From an uncultured Eubacteriales bacterium (GTDB lineage Bacteria > Bacillota > Clostridia > Saccharofermentanales > Saccharofermentanaceae), in NCBI GenBank assembly GCA_900314745.1, contig OMWK01000004.1:62001-126000 (forward strand): DNA of 64,000 bases. The letters are read 5' to 3'. The notes beneath the pieces were generated by a model. That model did no database searches. It was given only the letters and a program-made list of their open reading frames with translations, and had not been told where the DNA came from. This document shows positions 33,273 through 41,262 of the stretch, piece after piece. Within the stretch, counting starts at the first letter, position 1; every line of letters begins with the position of its first letter. Position numbers and translations under genes: made by a program.

Positions 33273-33546
33273 AAAAAAGTCTCAACGTTCTTCTGAACGT
33301 TGAGACGAGTTACCGTGTTACCACTCAACTTGCGTTCCCTACTGAGAGCGCCACTTCAGGTTCCTATAAACCCTATGCCTTAACGCGGCCATACGGATGC
33401 GGTCTACTCGAAGTCTTACTTCATTCGGCGCATCAGCTCGGAAGCGATAATCACTTGGAAGTCTCTGCTGTCGGGATCCCAGCATCCCCGGCTCTCTGTG
33501 TGCATTGACTGCCGGACCTTCTTCGTCACAGCATTTGCGATATAAA
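33273..33546 (-). promoter_or_regulatory. T-box leader (tRNA-sensing riboswitch), probably tRNA-Ile
   Basis: On the minus strand: GTGACGAAGAAGG near the 5' end, the AGAGAG bulge sequence (33497-33491 region) with a GCCGGGG distal stem, the T-box core TGGTAACACGG (33323-33313), and a terminator GTCTCAACGTTC/GAACGTTGAGAC (33279-33306) with T run (33273-33278). TGGT pairs with an ACCA tRNA end. Counting back from the GCTTCCGAGC segment as in characterised T-boxes puts the specifier at ATC (33446-33448, minus), i.e. isoleucine; this codon call is tentative. The rest of the 438-bp gap holds the two divergent promoters and no gene. Confidence 0.9.
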
Positions 33547-33553
33547 CATCGCC

Positions 33554-33582
33554 ATATTAACCCCATCGAAAATGTTTGTCAA
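33554..33582 (-). promoter_or_regulatory. promoter of the T-box leader
   Basis: Minus-strand TTGACA (33582-33577), 17-bp spacer, TAATAT (33559-33554); start expected near 33546, at the beginning of the T-box RNA. Confidence 0.75.
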
Positions 33583-33686
33583 CACGATTTTGTTTACACG
33601 ACATTAACATTTGATAAGTGAATACGTAAAAGAATTAAAATAAAATCATAGTATCTGAGTTTTTATGTATAACGAGGACTAGCGTT

Positions 33687-35459
33687 ATGATGTATGAGAA
33701 GTATCTTGTAACAGGGGCAAAAGATCCGGTCGGAAGACTGGTGGTTCAGACGTTGCTCGCTGAGGGCTGTCAGGTACGTGTACTGGTGCCTCCTGAGTCA
33801 GACTATTCCCTCTTAAGAGGTATGGGAGCAGAGATTGCTGAGGGCGAGATATTCGACAGGGATTCACTTAAGGAATTCCTTGCCGTGGAAGATCCCAGGA
33901 AGTCTGCGGTCATCCACACAGAGGAGATACTCTCTATTTCCAACGATAAGAATCTCAATATGAGACGTATCAACGTCGCAGGCGCCCAGAATGTCATCGA
34001 CATGGCGATGCGTGCCAAGATCGGACGTTTTGTTTACTTAGGTTCTGCATATTCACTCGATCCTGATTCAGCTTTGTCCGGTGAGAAGGTTCACTTCGAC
34101 AGAACGAAGGCGGACGGTGACTATGCCGCATCGAAGGCAGAAGCTTCCGCATATCTCATGGAGAAGATAGCCGTTAACAAGTTCAACGCATCACTCCTTC
34201 TTCCTACATTCATAATCGGTCCCGGTTTCTCCGAGGATTACGATATGAATAAGATACTTAAGAAGTATCTTGAGAAGAAGGTATCCACGGTATCCGGCGG
34301 TCACGCTTTCGTTGATGTAAGAAATGTAGCCACGGCGCTCGTTGCAGTCTGTGAGAACGGTGAGCCCGGCGGTGCTTATATCCTTAACGGTGAGTACAAG
34401 TCCTCGCAGGACTTCTTCGCGGAAGTATCGAAGCAGTCCGGTTCCGAGCAGGTCAAGGAGATGCCGAAGTGGACTCAGAGCAAGTCCATGGACAAGCTTG
34501 TAAACACATTCTACCGCGTAACAAAGAAGGACAATCCGAAGGAAGTATATGCGCTGTTCATGAACAGCCCTGAAGCGAATTACGAGAGTACTGTCTCAGG
34601 TATCCTTCCTGACAGCGAAGTGCGTAAGGTTCACGATTCTCTTGTAGACGTTCTCTCACGCCCGGGTAATGAAGTTCTTCCTGACAGGATTCCCGATCTC
34701 GAGAAGGCCGCAGAGGCAGCTGCCGCGAAGTCTGAGACCGAGAAGGAAGCTCCCAAGGAGACAAGTAAGGTATCCGAGGCTGTTCTTAAGAGAGCAGAGG
34801 AGTCCGCGGCAAGAGCCAAGGAATCCGGTGAGGATGCTGAGAAGAGAGCCGCTGCAGCAGCTGCTGCAAGAGAGAGAGTACAGGCTAAGATCGAGGCTGC
34901 AAGACTTAAGGCTGAAGCCGCCGCTGCTGCCGCGGCAGAAGCGAAGAATGAGCCCGCAGCCGAGAAGCCGGCAGCCTCTGCAGATGATAAGGAGGCTGAC
35001 ATTAAGGAGGCACCTGCTGAGAAGAAGGATGATTCTTTTATAACCAAGTTCTCCATCTCGGATCTGATGGCAGAGGCTGAAGCCAAGAAGGCAGCAGCAG
35101 GGGAAGATGCGAAGGCAGAACCTGAAGTGAAGGAGCCTGAAGCCGCTGAGACGGTTGAAGAGAAGGTAGAAGAGGCTCCAGAGAGGGCAGAGGAGATCAA
35201 GACCGAAGCCGATGAGGCTGCTGCTGACTTTGCCGAGTTCGTGGATGCAAGCGTTCTCGAGAAGAAGGAAGAATCTGCCCCGGCTGAGGAGACAGCTCCT
35301 GCTGTGGAGGCTGCTGAAGAGAAGGCCGAAGAGAAGTCCGAAGAGGCTGAGCCCGAGGAGAAGACAGAGAAGCCCGATGATTCTAATAAGCCTTTATGGG
35401 AGAGAATCTCTGCCGAAGACATTTCCGAGGAAGAGATATTCGGCGAAGATAATTTCTGA
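33687..35459 (+). CDS. NAD-dependent epimerase/dehydratase-like protein with Ala/Glu tail
   Basis: 590 residues. The first 310 form an extended short-chain dehydrogenase (atypical NmrA/3-beta-HSD-like): VTGAKDPVG nucleotide loop, a Ser at FVYLGSAYS and YAASK (YxxxK) at about 151-155. From about residue 345 the chain is low-complexity Ala, Glu, Lys (EKAAEAAAAKSETEKEA and similar), strongly helical, interrupted by a short ordered stretch KDDSFITKFSISDLMAEAE. The tail resembles the Ala-rich coiled-coil protein at 54.8 kb. GAGGA precedes ATG 33687. Reaction and substrate unknown; the tail could tether or oligomerise the enzyme. Confidence 0.75.
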   Translation: MMYEKYLVTGAKDPVGRLVVQTLLAEGCQVRVLVPPESDYSLLRGMGAEIAEGEIFDRDSLKEFLAVEDPRKSAVIHTEEILSISNDKNLNMRRINVAGAQNVIDMAMRAKIGRFVYLGSAYSLDPDSALSGEKVHFDRTKADGDYAASKAEASAYLMEKIAVNKFNASLLLPTFIIGPGFSEDYDMNKILKKYLEKKVSTVSGGHAFVDVRNVATALVAVCENGEPGGAYILNGEYKSSQDFFAEVSKQSGSEQVKEMPKWTQSKSMDKLVNTFYRVTKKDNPKEVYALFMNSPEANYESTVSGILPDSEVRKVHDSLVDVLSRPGNEVLPDRIPDLEKAAEAAAAKSETEKEAPKETSKVSEAVLKRAEESAARAKESGEDAEKRAAAAAAARERVQAKIEAARLKAEAAAAAAAEAKNEPAAEKPAASADDKEADIKEAPAEKKDDSFITKFSISDLMAEAEAKKAAAGEDAKAEPEVKEPEAAETVEEKVEEAPERAEEIKTEADEAAADFAEFVDASVLEKKEESAPAEETAPAVEAAEEKAEEKSEEAEPEEKTEKPDDSNKPLWERISAEDISEEEIFGEDNF

Positions 35460-35529
35460 AGTTAAAGGTTTTATTTATATTCAACTCTGGAGAGCGGGGG
35501 ATGCGATTATGCATCCCCCTTCTTAGTGG

Positions 35530-35535
35530 TACAAT
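35530..35535 (+). promoter_or_regulatory. extended -10 box, leaderless start of maf
   Basis: TGGTACAAT with TACAAT at 35530-35535; ATG 35542 follows after 6 nt and there is no Shine-Dalgarno. Confidence 0.6.
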
Positions 35536-35541
35536 ATCGCC

Positions 35542-36138
35542 ATGAGAATAATACTTGCAAGTAAATCACCCAGAAGGAAAGAGCTCCTCTCGCTTATCAC
35601 TCCGGACTTCGAGGTTATGTCCGAAGAGGTCGATGAGCGCGCGATAGAGGACGGCGTAATACGTAACGGAGGCACACCCGAGGACGTTCAGAAGGAGCTC
35701 GCGAGAGCCAAGGCTTCAGCTGTCTTTGATAAGCTTCCCGAGGATGAGAAGGACGGGTGCATCGTCATAGGATCCGATACATCGGTAGTCTGCGGCAGCG
35801 AGATAATGGGCAAGCCGTTAGACAGGGACGACGCGCGAAGGATGCTTCACATGCTGTCAGGAAGGACACATGATGTAATCTCCGGAGTGTGCGTAAAGAC
35901 ATCCGGAAAAGAAGAGGTCTTTGTCGAGGTTACGAAGGTCAGATTCGGCGACCTCGATGAGTTCCAGGAGAGACTTATAGAGAGGTACATAAGTACCGAT
36001 GAGCCATATGACAAGGCGGGAGCATACGGCATACAGCAGGGCGGCGCTCTGCTCGTCGAGACCGTCGAAGGTGATTATTTCAGCGTAGTGGGACTCCCTG
36101 TAAGAAGGCTTGCTCAGATACTTGAAGGCTTAGTGTAA
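35542..36138 (+). CDS. maf: Maf-type nucleotide pyrophosphatase
   Basis: 198 residues, normal for the family. SKSPRRKELL at residues 6-15 is the Maf signature; GSDTSV holds the catalytic Asp region, and GKPLDRDDARRMLHMLSGRTHDV and YGIQQGGALLVE (listed in part) follow in the usual order. Maf proteins hydrolyse dTTP/UTP or modified nucleotides and are tied to septation arrest in Bacillus. The mRNA seems leaderless. The 3' end overlaps the convergent GGDEF-EAL gene by 25 bp. Confidence 0.93.
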   Translation: MRIILASKSPRRKELLSLITPDFEVMSEEVDERAIEDGVIRNGGTPEDVQKELARAKASAVFDKLPEDEKDGCIVIGSDTSVVCGSEIMGKPLDRDDARRMLHMLSGRTHDVISGVCVKTSGKEEVFVEVTKVRFGDLDEFQERLIERYISTDEPYDKAGAYGIQQGGALLVETVEGDYFSVVGLPVRRLAQILEGLV

Positions 36139-37958
36139 TTCCTTATATAGTCGACTATCTCTTCCTCATGGATGGGGCCGTTAAGGTATGTGCCCTGGAA
36201 GTAAGTGCAACCGTATTTCTTAAGCTTCTCAAACTGATCCTTTGTTCCTACATTGGTTGCATCGACCGGGATTCCGATCTCGTTAAGAAGGCTGATCATG
36301 GACTTCGTGAGAACATCCTGAGCGGAGCCGTCCTTGAGGTCTGATGTGAAATGACCGTCGAGCTTGACCAGCGATATGGGAAGGAGAGGAATGCTGTTAA
36401 GAGACGAGTATCCTCTGCCGAAGTTATCGAGTGCCATTGTGATTCCCGATGAAGAGAACGCATCGAGTGTATTCTGGATCTCGGAGATGTTCATCGCAGC
36501 TCCGTCTGACGGTATGTCGATGATGATGTTGTGAGGATCGCATCCGGTCATCTCAGCCATGGAGATAAGGTCGAGCTGAAGGTCGGGGGTGTGAAGCTGA
36601 GTCGTCGAGAGATTGATGGTCATGGAGAGCGTCGGATCTATCTCATTGATTATCGCGAGTGTCTTGAATGACTCGCTCAATGTGAATTCACCGAGTGCGT
36701 AAATATGACCTGTCTTCTCAGCATAGAAAAGGAAGTCTCTAGTATCGACCGTTCCGTGACCGGGGCACTCCCAGCGGACAAAGGCCTCGAAGCCCGTGAG
36801 ATTCATCTTGGTGTCAAATCTCGGCTGGTAGACCATGAAGATCTCCTTCTCATCGAATGCCTTATCGAACATCTTCTTGATCTCGTCTATTGTCATATCC
36901 TCGAGGAAAGAGTTTCTCGCTTCGCTCTCGGTCGGCTCATAGATCTTCGCATCTGCATCCTCGTTGACTGCATCGTACATGGCGGTCTCGGCGTGATGGA
37001 TGAGCTCGCCGGAATAGATGGCATCACGCGGATACTGTGCGATGCCCGCATAGAAATCACCGCCGTTCTCTTCGTTAAGAGCCTTCGCGATGTTGATCGC
37101 ATAATCAAGCACTTCATTATCGGATGAGAGTCTTGTTGTTATGATGGCGAATTCGTTGTTGGCGATACGTCCGACAAAGTCCTTCGAATCAGCCGCTTCG
37201 CGGAGTCTGTGCGCCATCGTCTGAATGAAAAGGTCGACGATTATATGTCCGTTGCTCTGCGAGAATCTGACCGGATCCGCAACCGTGAGATAGATCGCAT
37301 AGATCGGGTTGATGCTGCAGTTTATACCCTTGTCAGCGGCCTCCTGATAGGCCTTCTTATACTCGAGGATCTTGATGTCCGTATGCTCGTTGATGGTGTG
37401 TCTGTTGGGAAGCGTCGTCAGCGGATCGAGCGCCATGGAATGAGTCGATTCAACTGCTTCGACATATTCATTCTTGTCCGTGATGTCCTCGTGCTTAACG
37501 ATTGTTCCGGGACGGTTCATCGCCGTGGAGATCATGGCGGTCGTCTCGTAGCTTATTCTCTTTGACTTCTCGTCCGTAAGCTTACGGTTCAGCGTATCCA
37601 TTCGCTCACCGACGCGGATGATGAAGAATTCGAATATCGTATTGACCAGTATGGAGAGGAGTGCGAGTCCGATGATTATTAGCAGGTTGCTGCTGTATCG
37701 CTGGGACAGGGACGATGAATAGATGAGGATCTGGACCACTGTCAGCGCCGTGGTTATCCAGTAACCCGGGATGCCGAACAGGAGATTAACGAAGAAACTC
37801 AGGATAACAAGGAATACTGAAATGATTACCTGAGCGTAATCGACGAACACAAATCTTTGCAGGAATAATCCTGCAAGAAAGAAGAGCGTATAACCCAGAC
37901 AAGATATTGCAAAGGTCAGTTTGCTCCTGACAAAGATCTGCTTCTCATCGTAATCCAT
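36114..37958 (-). CDS. membrane GGDEF-EAL protein with degenerate active sites
   Basis: 614 residues: four or five spans (about 15-115), a helical linker, a diguanylate-cyclase domain (LTTLPNR at about 181) whose GGDEF signature is ANNEF (266-270), and an EAL domain starting EAFVRW (391). In EAL the expected DDFG is DNFG, the metal-binding E of ExTE is replaced in DIPSD, and the AEGVE motif reads DATNVGT. Both catalytic domains are therefore probably inactive and may instead bind c-di-GMP or protein partners. ATG 37958 was chosen because the frame upstream overlaps the HAD gene, and TATAGT sits 6 nt before it (minus 37970-37965), giving a leaderless mRNA. Confidence 0.85.
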   Translation of the reverse strand: MDYDEKQIFVRSKLTFAISCLGYTLFFLAGLFLQRFVFVDYAQVIISVFLVILSFFVNLLFGIPGYWITTALTVVQILIYSSSLSQRYSSNLLIIIGLALLSILVNTIFEFFIIRVGERMDTLNRKLTDEKSKRISYETTAMISTAMNRPGTIVKHEDITDKNEYVEAVESTHSMALDPLTTLPNRHTINEHTDIKILEYKKAYQEAADKGINCSINPIYAIYLTVADPVRFSQSNGHIIVDLFIQTMAHRLREAADSKDFVGRIANNEFAIITTRLSSDNEVLDYAINIAKALNEENGGDFYAGIAQYPRDAIYSGELIHHAETAMYDAVNEDADAKIYEPTESEARNSFLEDMTIDEIKKMFDKAFDEKEIFMVYQPRFDTKMNLTGFEAFVRWECPGHGTVDTRDFLFYAEKTGHIYALGEFTLSESFKTLAIINEIDPTLSMTINLSTTQLHTPDLQLDLISMAEMTGCDPHNIIIDIPSDGAAMNISEIQNTLDAFSSSGITMALDNFGRGYSSLNSIPLLPISLVKLDGHFTSDLKDGSAQDVLTKSMISLLNEIGIPVDATNVGTKDQFEKLKKYGCTYFQGTYLNGPIHEEEIVDYIRNYTKPSSI

Positions 37959-37964
37959 GAGACC

Positions 37965-37970
37965 ACTATA
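37965..37970 (-). promoter_or_regulatory. -10 box, leaderless start of GGDEF-EAL gene
   Basis: Minus-strand TATAGT followed by 6 nt (GGTCTC) and ATG 37958. No ribosome binding site. Confidence 0.5.
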
Positions 37971-38014
37971 CAGGACGCGCTTTATATGCGTTTTAATAAA
38001 AAGTAAATAAAAAA

Positions 38015-38701
38015 TTAAAGATTGGAAAGTTCGCTCCACATTCGGAAAAAGAAGTCCGAGGAGCTCTTCATTTCTTCCCATGTTTGGGAGGACCCCGCGC
38101 CTATCTCATCCCATACGGCACAGGTCAGAAATCCGCCCTTGGAAGCGCCCTGAAGCGCGGCGGGAACGTCTTCAAAAATCAATGTGGATGAAGGCTTCGA
38201 CCCCAGAAGCTTTGCCACATGAAGATAGATGTCGGGCTCGCTCTTATCGGGGTACCCCGGCAGGTCTTCAAGCGACACTATCACGTCGAAAAGCTCGTGT
38301 ATCTTAAGCCTCGTAAAAGCCGCATCCACATTGCGGCGGGTAAGGGCCGTCGCGCAGGCAGTCTTATAACCCATTGCCCGGGCCTTAATCAGGTAGTCGT
38401 AAGCGCCTTCCTTAAGAGGCACGGTATAGCAGTAGGCCTGGTTAACAAAAGCATTCCACTCGGCCATGATCTGCTCCGGCGTGTCGGTAAGATTATAGCG
38501 CTCGCGCGTGTAAATGGCGGCGTCCTCGATTCGCACGGATTTAACATATTCCGTGTAGTCGGGCGTCACTTGAAATCCTCTCGAGTTAAGAAAAACGGTA
38601 TCTGCCTGATTCCACACTGTCATGGAATCAAGCAGAGTACCGTCTACGTCAAAGATTAAAGTATCCGCCTTACCTTTAAGTTCAGTGAAGGCAGGAAGCA
38701 T
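38015..38701 (-). CDS. HAD-superfamily phosphatase (beta-phosphoglucomutase-like)
   Basis: 228 residues. FDVDGTLLDS is HAD motif I with the nucleophile Asp; ATALTRRN supplies motif II; the conserved Lys and EDVPAALQGASKGGF form motifs III-IV. A helical cap lies at about 30-95, as in subfamily I phosphatases and beta-phosphoglucomutases. The substrate cannot be told. Its start shares one base with the stop of the fumarase beta gene (TAATG), so it is the third gene of the fumarase operon, perhaps removing a damaged or toxic metabolite; that is conjecture. Confidence 0.85.
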   Translation of the reverse strand: MLPAFTELKGKADTLIFDVDGTLLDSMTVWNQADTVFLNSRGFQVTPDYTEYVKSVRIEDAAIYTRERYNLTDTPEQIMAEWNAFVNQAYCYTVPLKEGAYDYLIKARAMGYKTACATALTRRNVDAAFTRLKIHELFDVIVSLEDLPGYPDKSEPDIYLHVAKLLGSKPSSTLIFEDVPAALQGASKGGFLTCAVWDEIGAGSSQTWEEMKSSSDFFFRMWSELSNL

Positions 38702-39312
38702 TAATGCATGAACTGCACTTTCTCAGAGATCTCGGGAACGAGCTTCTCCTTACGCTCGTTGAATGTGACCTTGTTGTTGTCAATCAGGTTGCCGCCGTGG
38801 CAGTCGATCGATACGATCAAAGGTCCGAATTCCTTAGCCTTGAATCTCCACATTGCCTCAGGCATTCCGAGGTCGAGCCACTCAACGCCTGCTACATCCT
38901 CGATGCACTCTGCAGCAACTACTGCGCAGCCGCCGGGGAAGATTGTGTGAACAGCCTTGGACTCCTTGCAGCCCTCTGTTGTCTTGGGACCCATTCCGCC
39001 CTTGCCAATAACGATCTTAACGCCTGTTGCAGCGAGGAACTCCTTCTCGGCCTTCTCCATTCTCATGGATGTTGTAGGACCTACGGCTACGCACTTCCAC
39101 TTGTCTTCGCTGACCTTCTTCATGATAGGTCCTGCGTGGAATACTGCTGCACCTCTAAGGTCTACGGGGCACTCTCTGCCCTGAACAACTACTCTGTGGT
39201 GAACGTCGTCTCTTCCTGTTGTGATATCACCTGTGAGATAGATTACGTCGCCGATATGGATCTTCTCGATATCTTCATCAGTTACAGGTGTGGTCAGATG
39301 CCAAATACTCAT
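38701..39312 (-). CDS. class I fumarate hydratase, beta subunit
   Basis: 203 residues, the swivelling C-terminal part of Fe-S hydro-lyases as a separate subunit. HLTTPVTDEDIEKIHIGDVIYLTG (in part), DVHHRV, HAGPIMK, GPTTSMRM and GGMGPKT are typical of FumB/TtdB-type subunits. With the alpha subunit it interconverts fumarate and malate. Starts inside the stop of the alpha gene (ATGA). L-tartrate dehydratase is a close relative and cannot be excluded by eye, but an isolated fumarase is more common in Clostridia. Confidence 0.9.
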   Translation of the reverse strand: MSIWHLTTPVTDEDIEKIHIGDVIYLTGDITTGRDDVHHRVVVQGRECPVDLRGAAVFHAGPIMKKVSEDKWKCVAVGPTTSMRMEKAEKEFLAATGVKIVIGKGGMGPKTTEGCKESKAVHTIFPGGCAVVAAECIEDVAGVEWLDLGMPEAMWRFKAKEFGPLIVSIDCHGGNLIDNNKVTFNERKEKLVPEISEKVQFMH

Positions 39313-40208
39313 AATGTAACTCCTTTGCTTGTGACGAAATCATATGTGAAGTCGGGGTTGATCTTGATGCAGGCTCTTCTGTGTGCCCAGCATGCAGTTG
39401 AGATTCCGACTGCGAGTGTTGCAGGGTGACGTGCAGCCTGCTCAATGTTAACGCCCATGACGGAGAGCTTACCGGAAAGTCCGCCGGGTCCGAGGCCGAG
39501 CTCGTTCAGGCCCTTCTCGAGTTCTTCTTCCATCATTGCTGCCTTGGGGTTCTCATTGTGAGATCCTACGGGGCGGAGGAGAGCCTTCTTGGAAAGCTTA
39601 GCTGCAACTTCTGCAGAACCTGCGATACCTACGCCGAGGAGGACAGGAGGACATGCGTTAACGCCGTATGATGTCATCTGATCGAAGATAATTCTTACGA
39701 TACCCTCATAACCTTCGAGGGGCATGAGAACCTTAGCCATACCGGGGAGAGAGCATCCGCCGCCTGCCATGTAAACATAAAGCTCGATGTCGTCTCTGTC
39801 AGGTACGAGTTCCCAGTCGATCCACGGTACACGTACACCTACGTTGTTGCCTGTGTTGATCTCATCGAAAACCTGTACTGCGTTATGTCTTAAGGGAGCG
39901 CGCTCCGTTGCCTTGAGAACAGCCTGCTCCAGTGCTTCAGGAAGCTCGTCCTGATAGGGGAACTTTGTTCCTACCTTAGCGAAAAACTGGATGATACCGG
40001 TGTCCTGGCAGGAAGGGCGTCCGAGCTTGTCAGCAAGCTCCATATTGTCAGCCATTGCCTTGTAGATCGTGGGAGCAAAACCCTCAGTCTCAATCTTGGC
40101 CATCTCCTTAAGCTTCGCATCTACGTCATCGGGAAGATGAGAGCCTGCGTAGCAGATAAAAGAAGACACCAGGTCAGAGAGCTGATCTATAATCTTTGTA
40201 TCGTGCAT
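39309..40208 (-). CDS. class I fumarate hydratase, alpha subunit
   Basis: 299 residues, the [4Fe-4S]-binding half. Three cysteines in the expected settings are visible: RPSCQDTG (about 62), GGGCSLPGM (about 131) and a third in the NACPPVLLGVGIAG segment (about 180-190). RAPLRHNAVQ and VGSHNENPKAAM are further family segments. Oxygen-sensitive fumarases of this kind suit anaerobes and run fumarate/malate interconversion in a branched TCA pathway. First gene of the fumA-fumB-HAD operon; AGGTTTTC with GGAGG precedes the ATG on the minus strand. Confidence 0.9.
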   Translation of the reverse strand: MHDTKIIDQLSDLVSSFICYAGSHLPDDVDAKLKEMAKIETEGFAPTIYKAMADNMELADKLGRPSCQDTGIIQFFAKVGTKFPYQDELPEALEQAVLKATERAPLRHNAVQVFDEINTGNNVGVRVPWIDWELVPDRDDIELYVYMAGGGCSLPGMAKVLMPLEGYEGIVRIIFDQMTSYGVNACPPVLLGVGIAGSAEVAAKLSKKALLRPVGSHNENPKAAMMEEELEKGLNELGLGPGGLSGKLSVMGVNIEQAARHPATLAVGISTACWAHRRACIKINPDFTYDFVTSKGVTL

Positions 40209-40371
40209 AGAAAACCTCCGTCCGGATATTTAATCCTTCGTTTTATTCAACCAGTCCTAATTATAACACGATATAACAATCTAATGACAATAAAAGAAAG
40301 ATATCGCCAACCGCGGAACGAGCAAGTATAATAAGTTGTCACTAGGCTCAGGATCCGGGAGTTAACAGGGT

Positions 40372-41262
40372 ATGCTTTTCGATAGGTACATAGCAGAGAA
40401 ACAGCGCAAGGCATTCATAAATCTATGCACGCGCAACGACAGCATGCGTCTTGCCCACGAGGTGCTCCCGACCAACTGCGATGCCGAGTGTGACATCTGT
40501 TATGAATCCCCTGACATCCCCGAGCACAGGCTCGATATCTATAATCTTAAGGGCACGACTGTCGGTGACACGGCGTTCTTCCTTATTCACGGAGGCGCAT
40601 TCGTCTACGGTTACAAGGAGCTCGACAAGAACTTCGGAATGAACCTCGCAGTCTTCTCATCGATCCCCGTCGTAAATGTTAATTACCACCTTCTTCCGGT
40701 GAAGTCCCTCGCGGGCATTCTGAAGGATCTATGTTCGGCGGTTGATTTTATTGCGAAGCAGAGGGGAATCAACAAGTTCCATCTCATAGGTGATTCGGCC
40801 GGCGGATACCTTGCGGTAATGCTCGCATGCCTTCTTAGAAGCAAGTCAGTAAGACACGACATAGGCGTATTCATAACATCGGATGTCGAAGTCATTTCCG
40901 TGAACTCCATATGCGGAGTTTACGAGGGCAATACAAGGAAATTCCCCGGGTACTTCTTCAGGAAGCCCGCGTCTTCAGATGACGGCGACATAGACATACC
41001 GGAATACATTTTTGACCTGCGCAATATCATCAGGCGCACGGGCCTTCCACGTACATGTCTTATCACGGGTGACAAGGACTTCCTGCACAGCAATAACGTG
41101 AGGATGAGAGACTTCCTGATTGAGCAGGGAATACCCGTGAAATTCTATAACGCGATATCTTCCGAGACGCACTCTGCGGAACACGTTTTTGCAATCTCGG
41201 ATCCTGCATGGCAGGAATCACATACCGCGCTGAAGTTGATAATAGATAATGCTGTCGGCTGA
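40372..41262 (+). CDS. alpha/beta-hydrolase esterase (hormone-sensitive lipase-like)
   Basis: 296 residues. HGGAFVYG is the oxyanion HGG motif of the HSL family, GDSAGGY the nucleophile elbow, TGDKDFLHS the acid and SSETHSAEH the His region. These are carboxylesterases or deacetylases acting on small esters. No signal peptide, so cytosolic. Consensus TATAAT lies about 40 nt upstream (40326-40331). The LtaS-like gene begins 14 bp before its stop, so the two are co-translated; a role in removing acyl groups from envelope precursors is possible but unproven. Confidence 0.82.
   Translation: MLFDRYIAEKQRKAFINLCTRNDSMRLAHEVLPTNCDAECDICYESPDIPEHRLDIYNLKGTTVGDTAFFLIHGGAFVYGYKELDKNFGMNLAVFSSIPVVNVNYHLLPVKSLAGILKDLCSAVDFIAKQRGINKFHLIGDSAGGYLAVMLACLLRSKSVRHDIGVFITSDVEVISVNSICGVYEGNTRKFPGYFFRKPASSDDGDIDIPEYIFDLRNIIRRTGLPRTCLITGDKDFLHSNNVRMRDFLIEQGIPVKFYNAISSETHSAEHVFAISDPAWQESHTALKLIIDNAVG

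Noticed and set aside
34631..35422. Long Ser/Ala-rich frame opposite the epimerase tail.
   Set aside because: Mirror image of a GAR/GCN-rich low-complexity coding region; no ribosome site or homology.
38015..38081. Extending the GGDEF-EAL gene to an ATG at 38081.
   Set aside because: It would overlap the HAD gene on the same strand and add a stretch without family similarity; ATG 37958 has its own -10 box.
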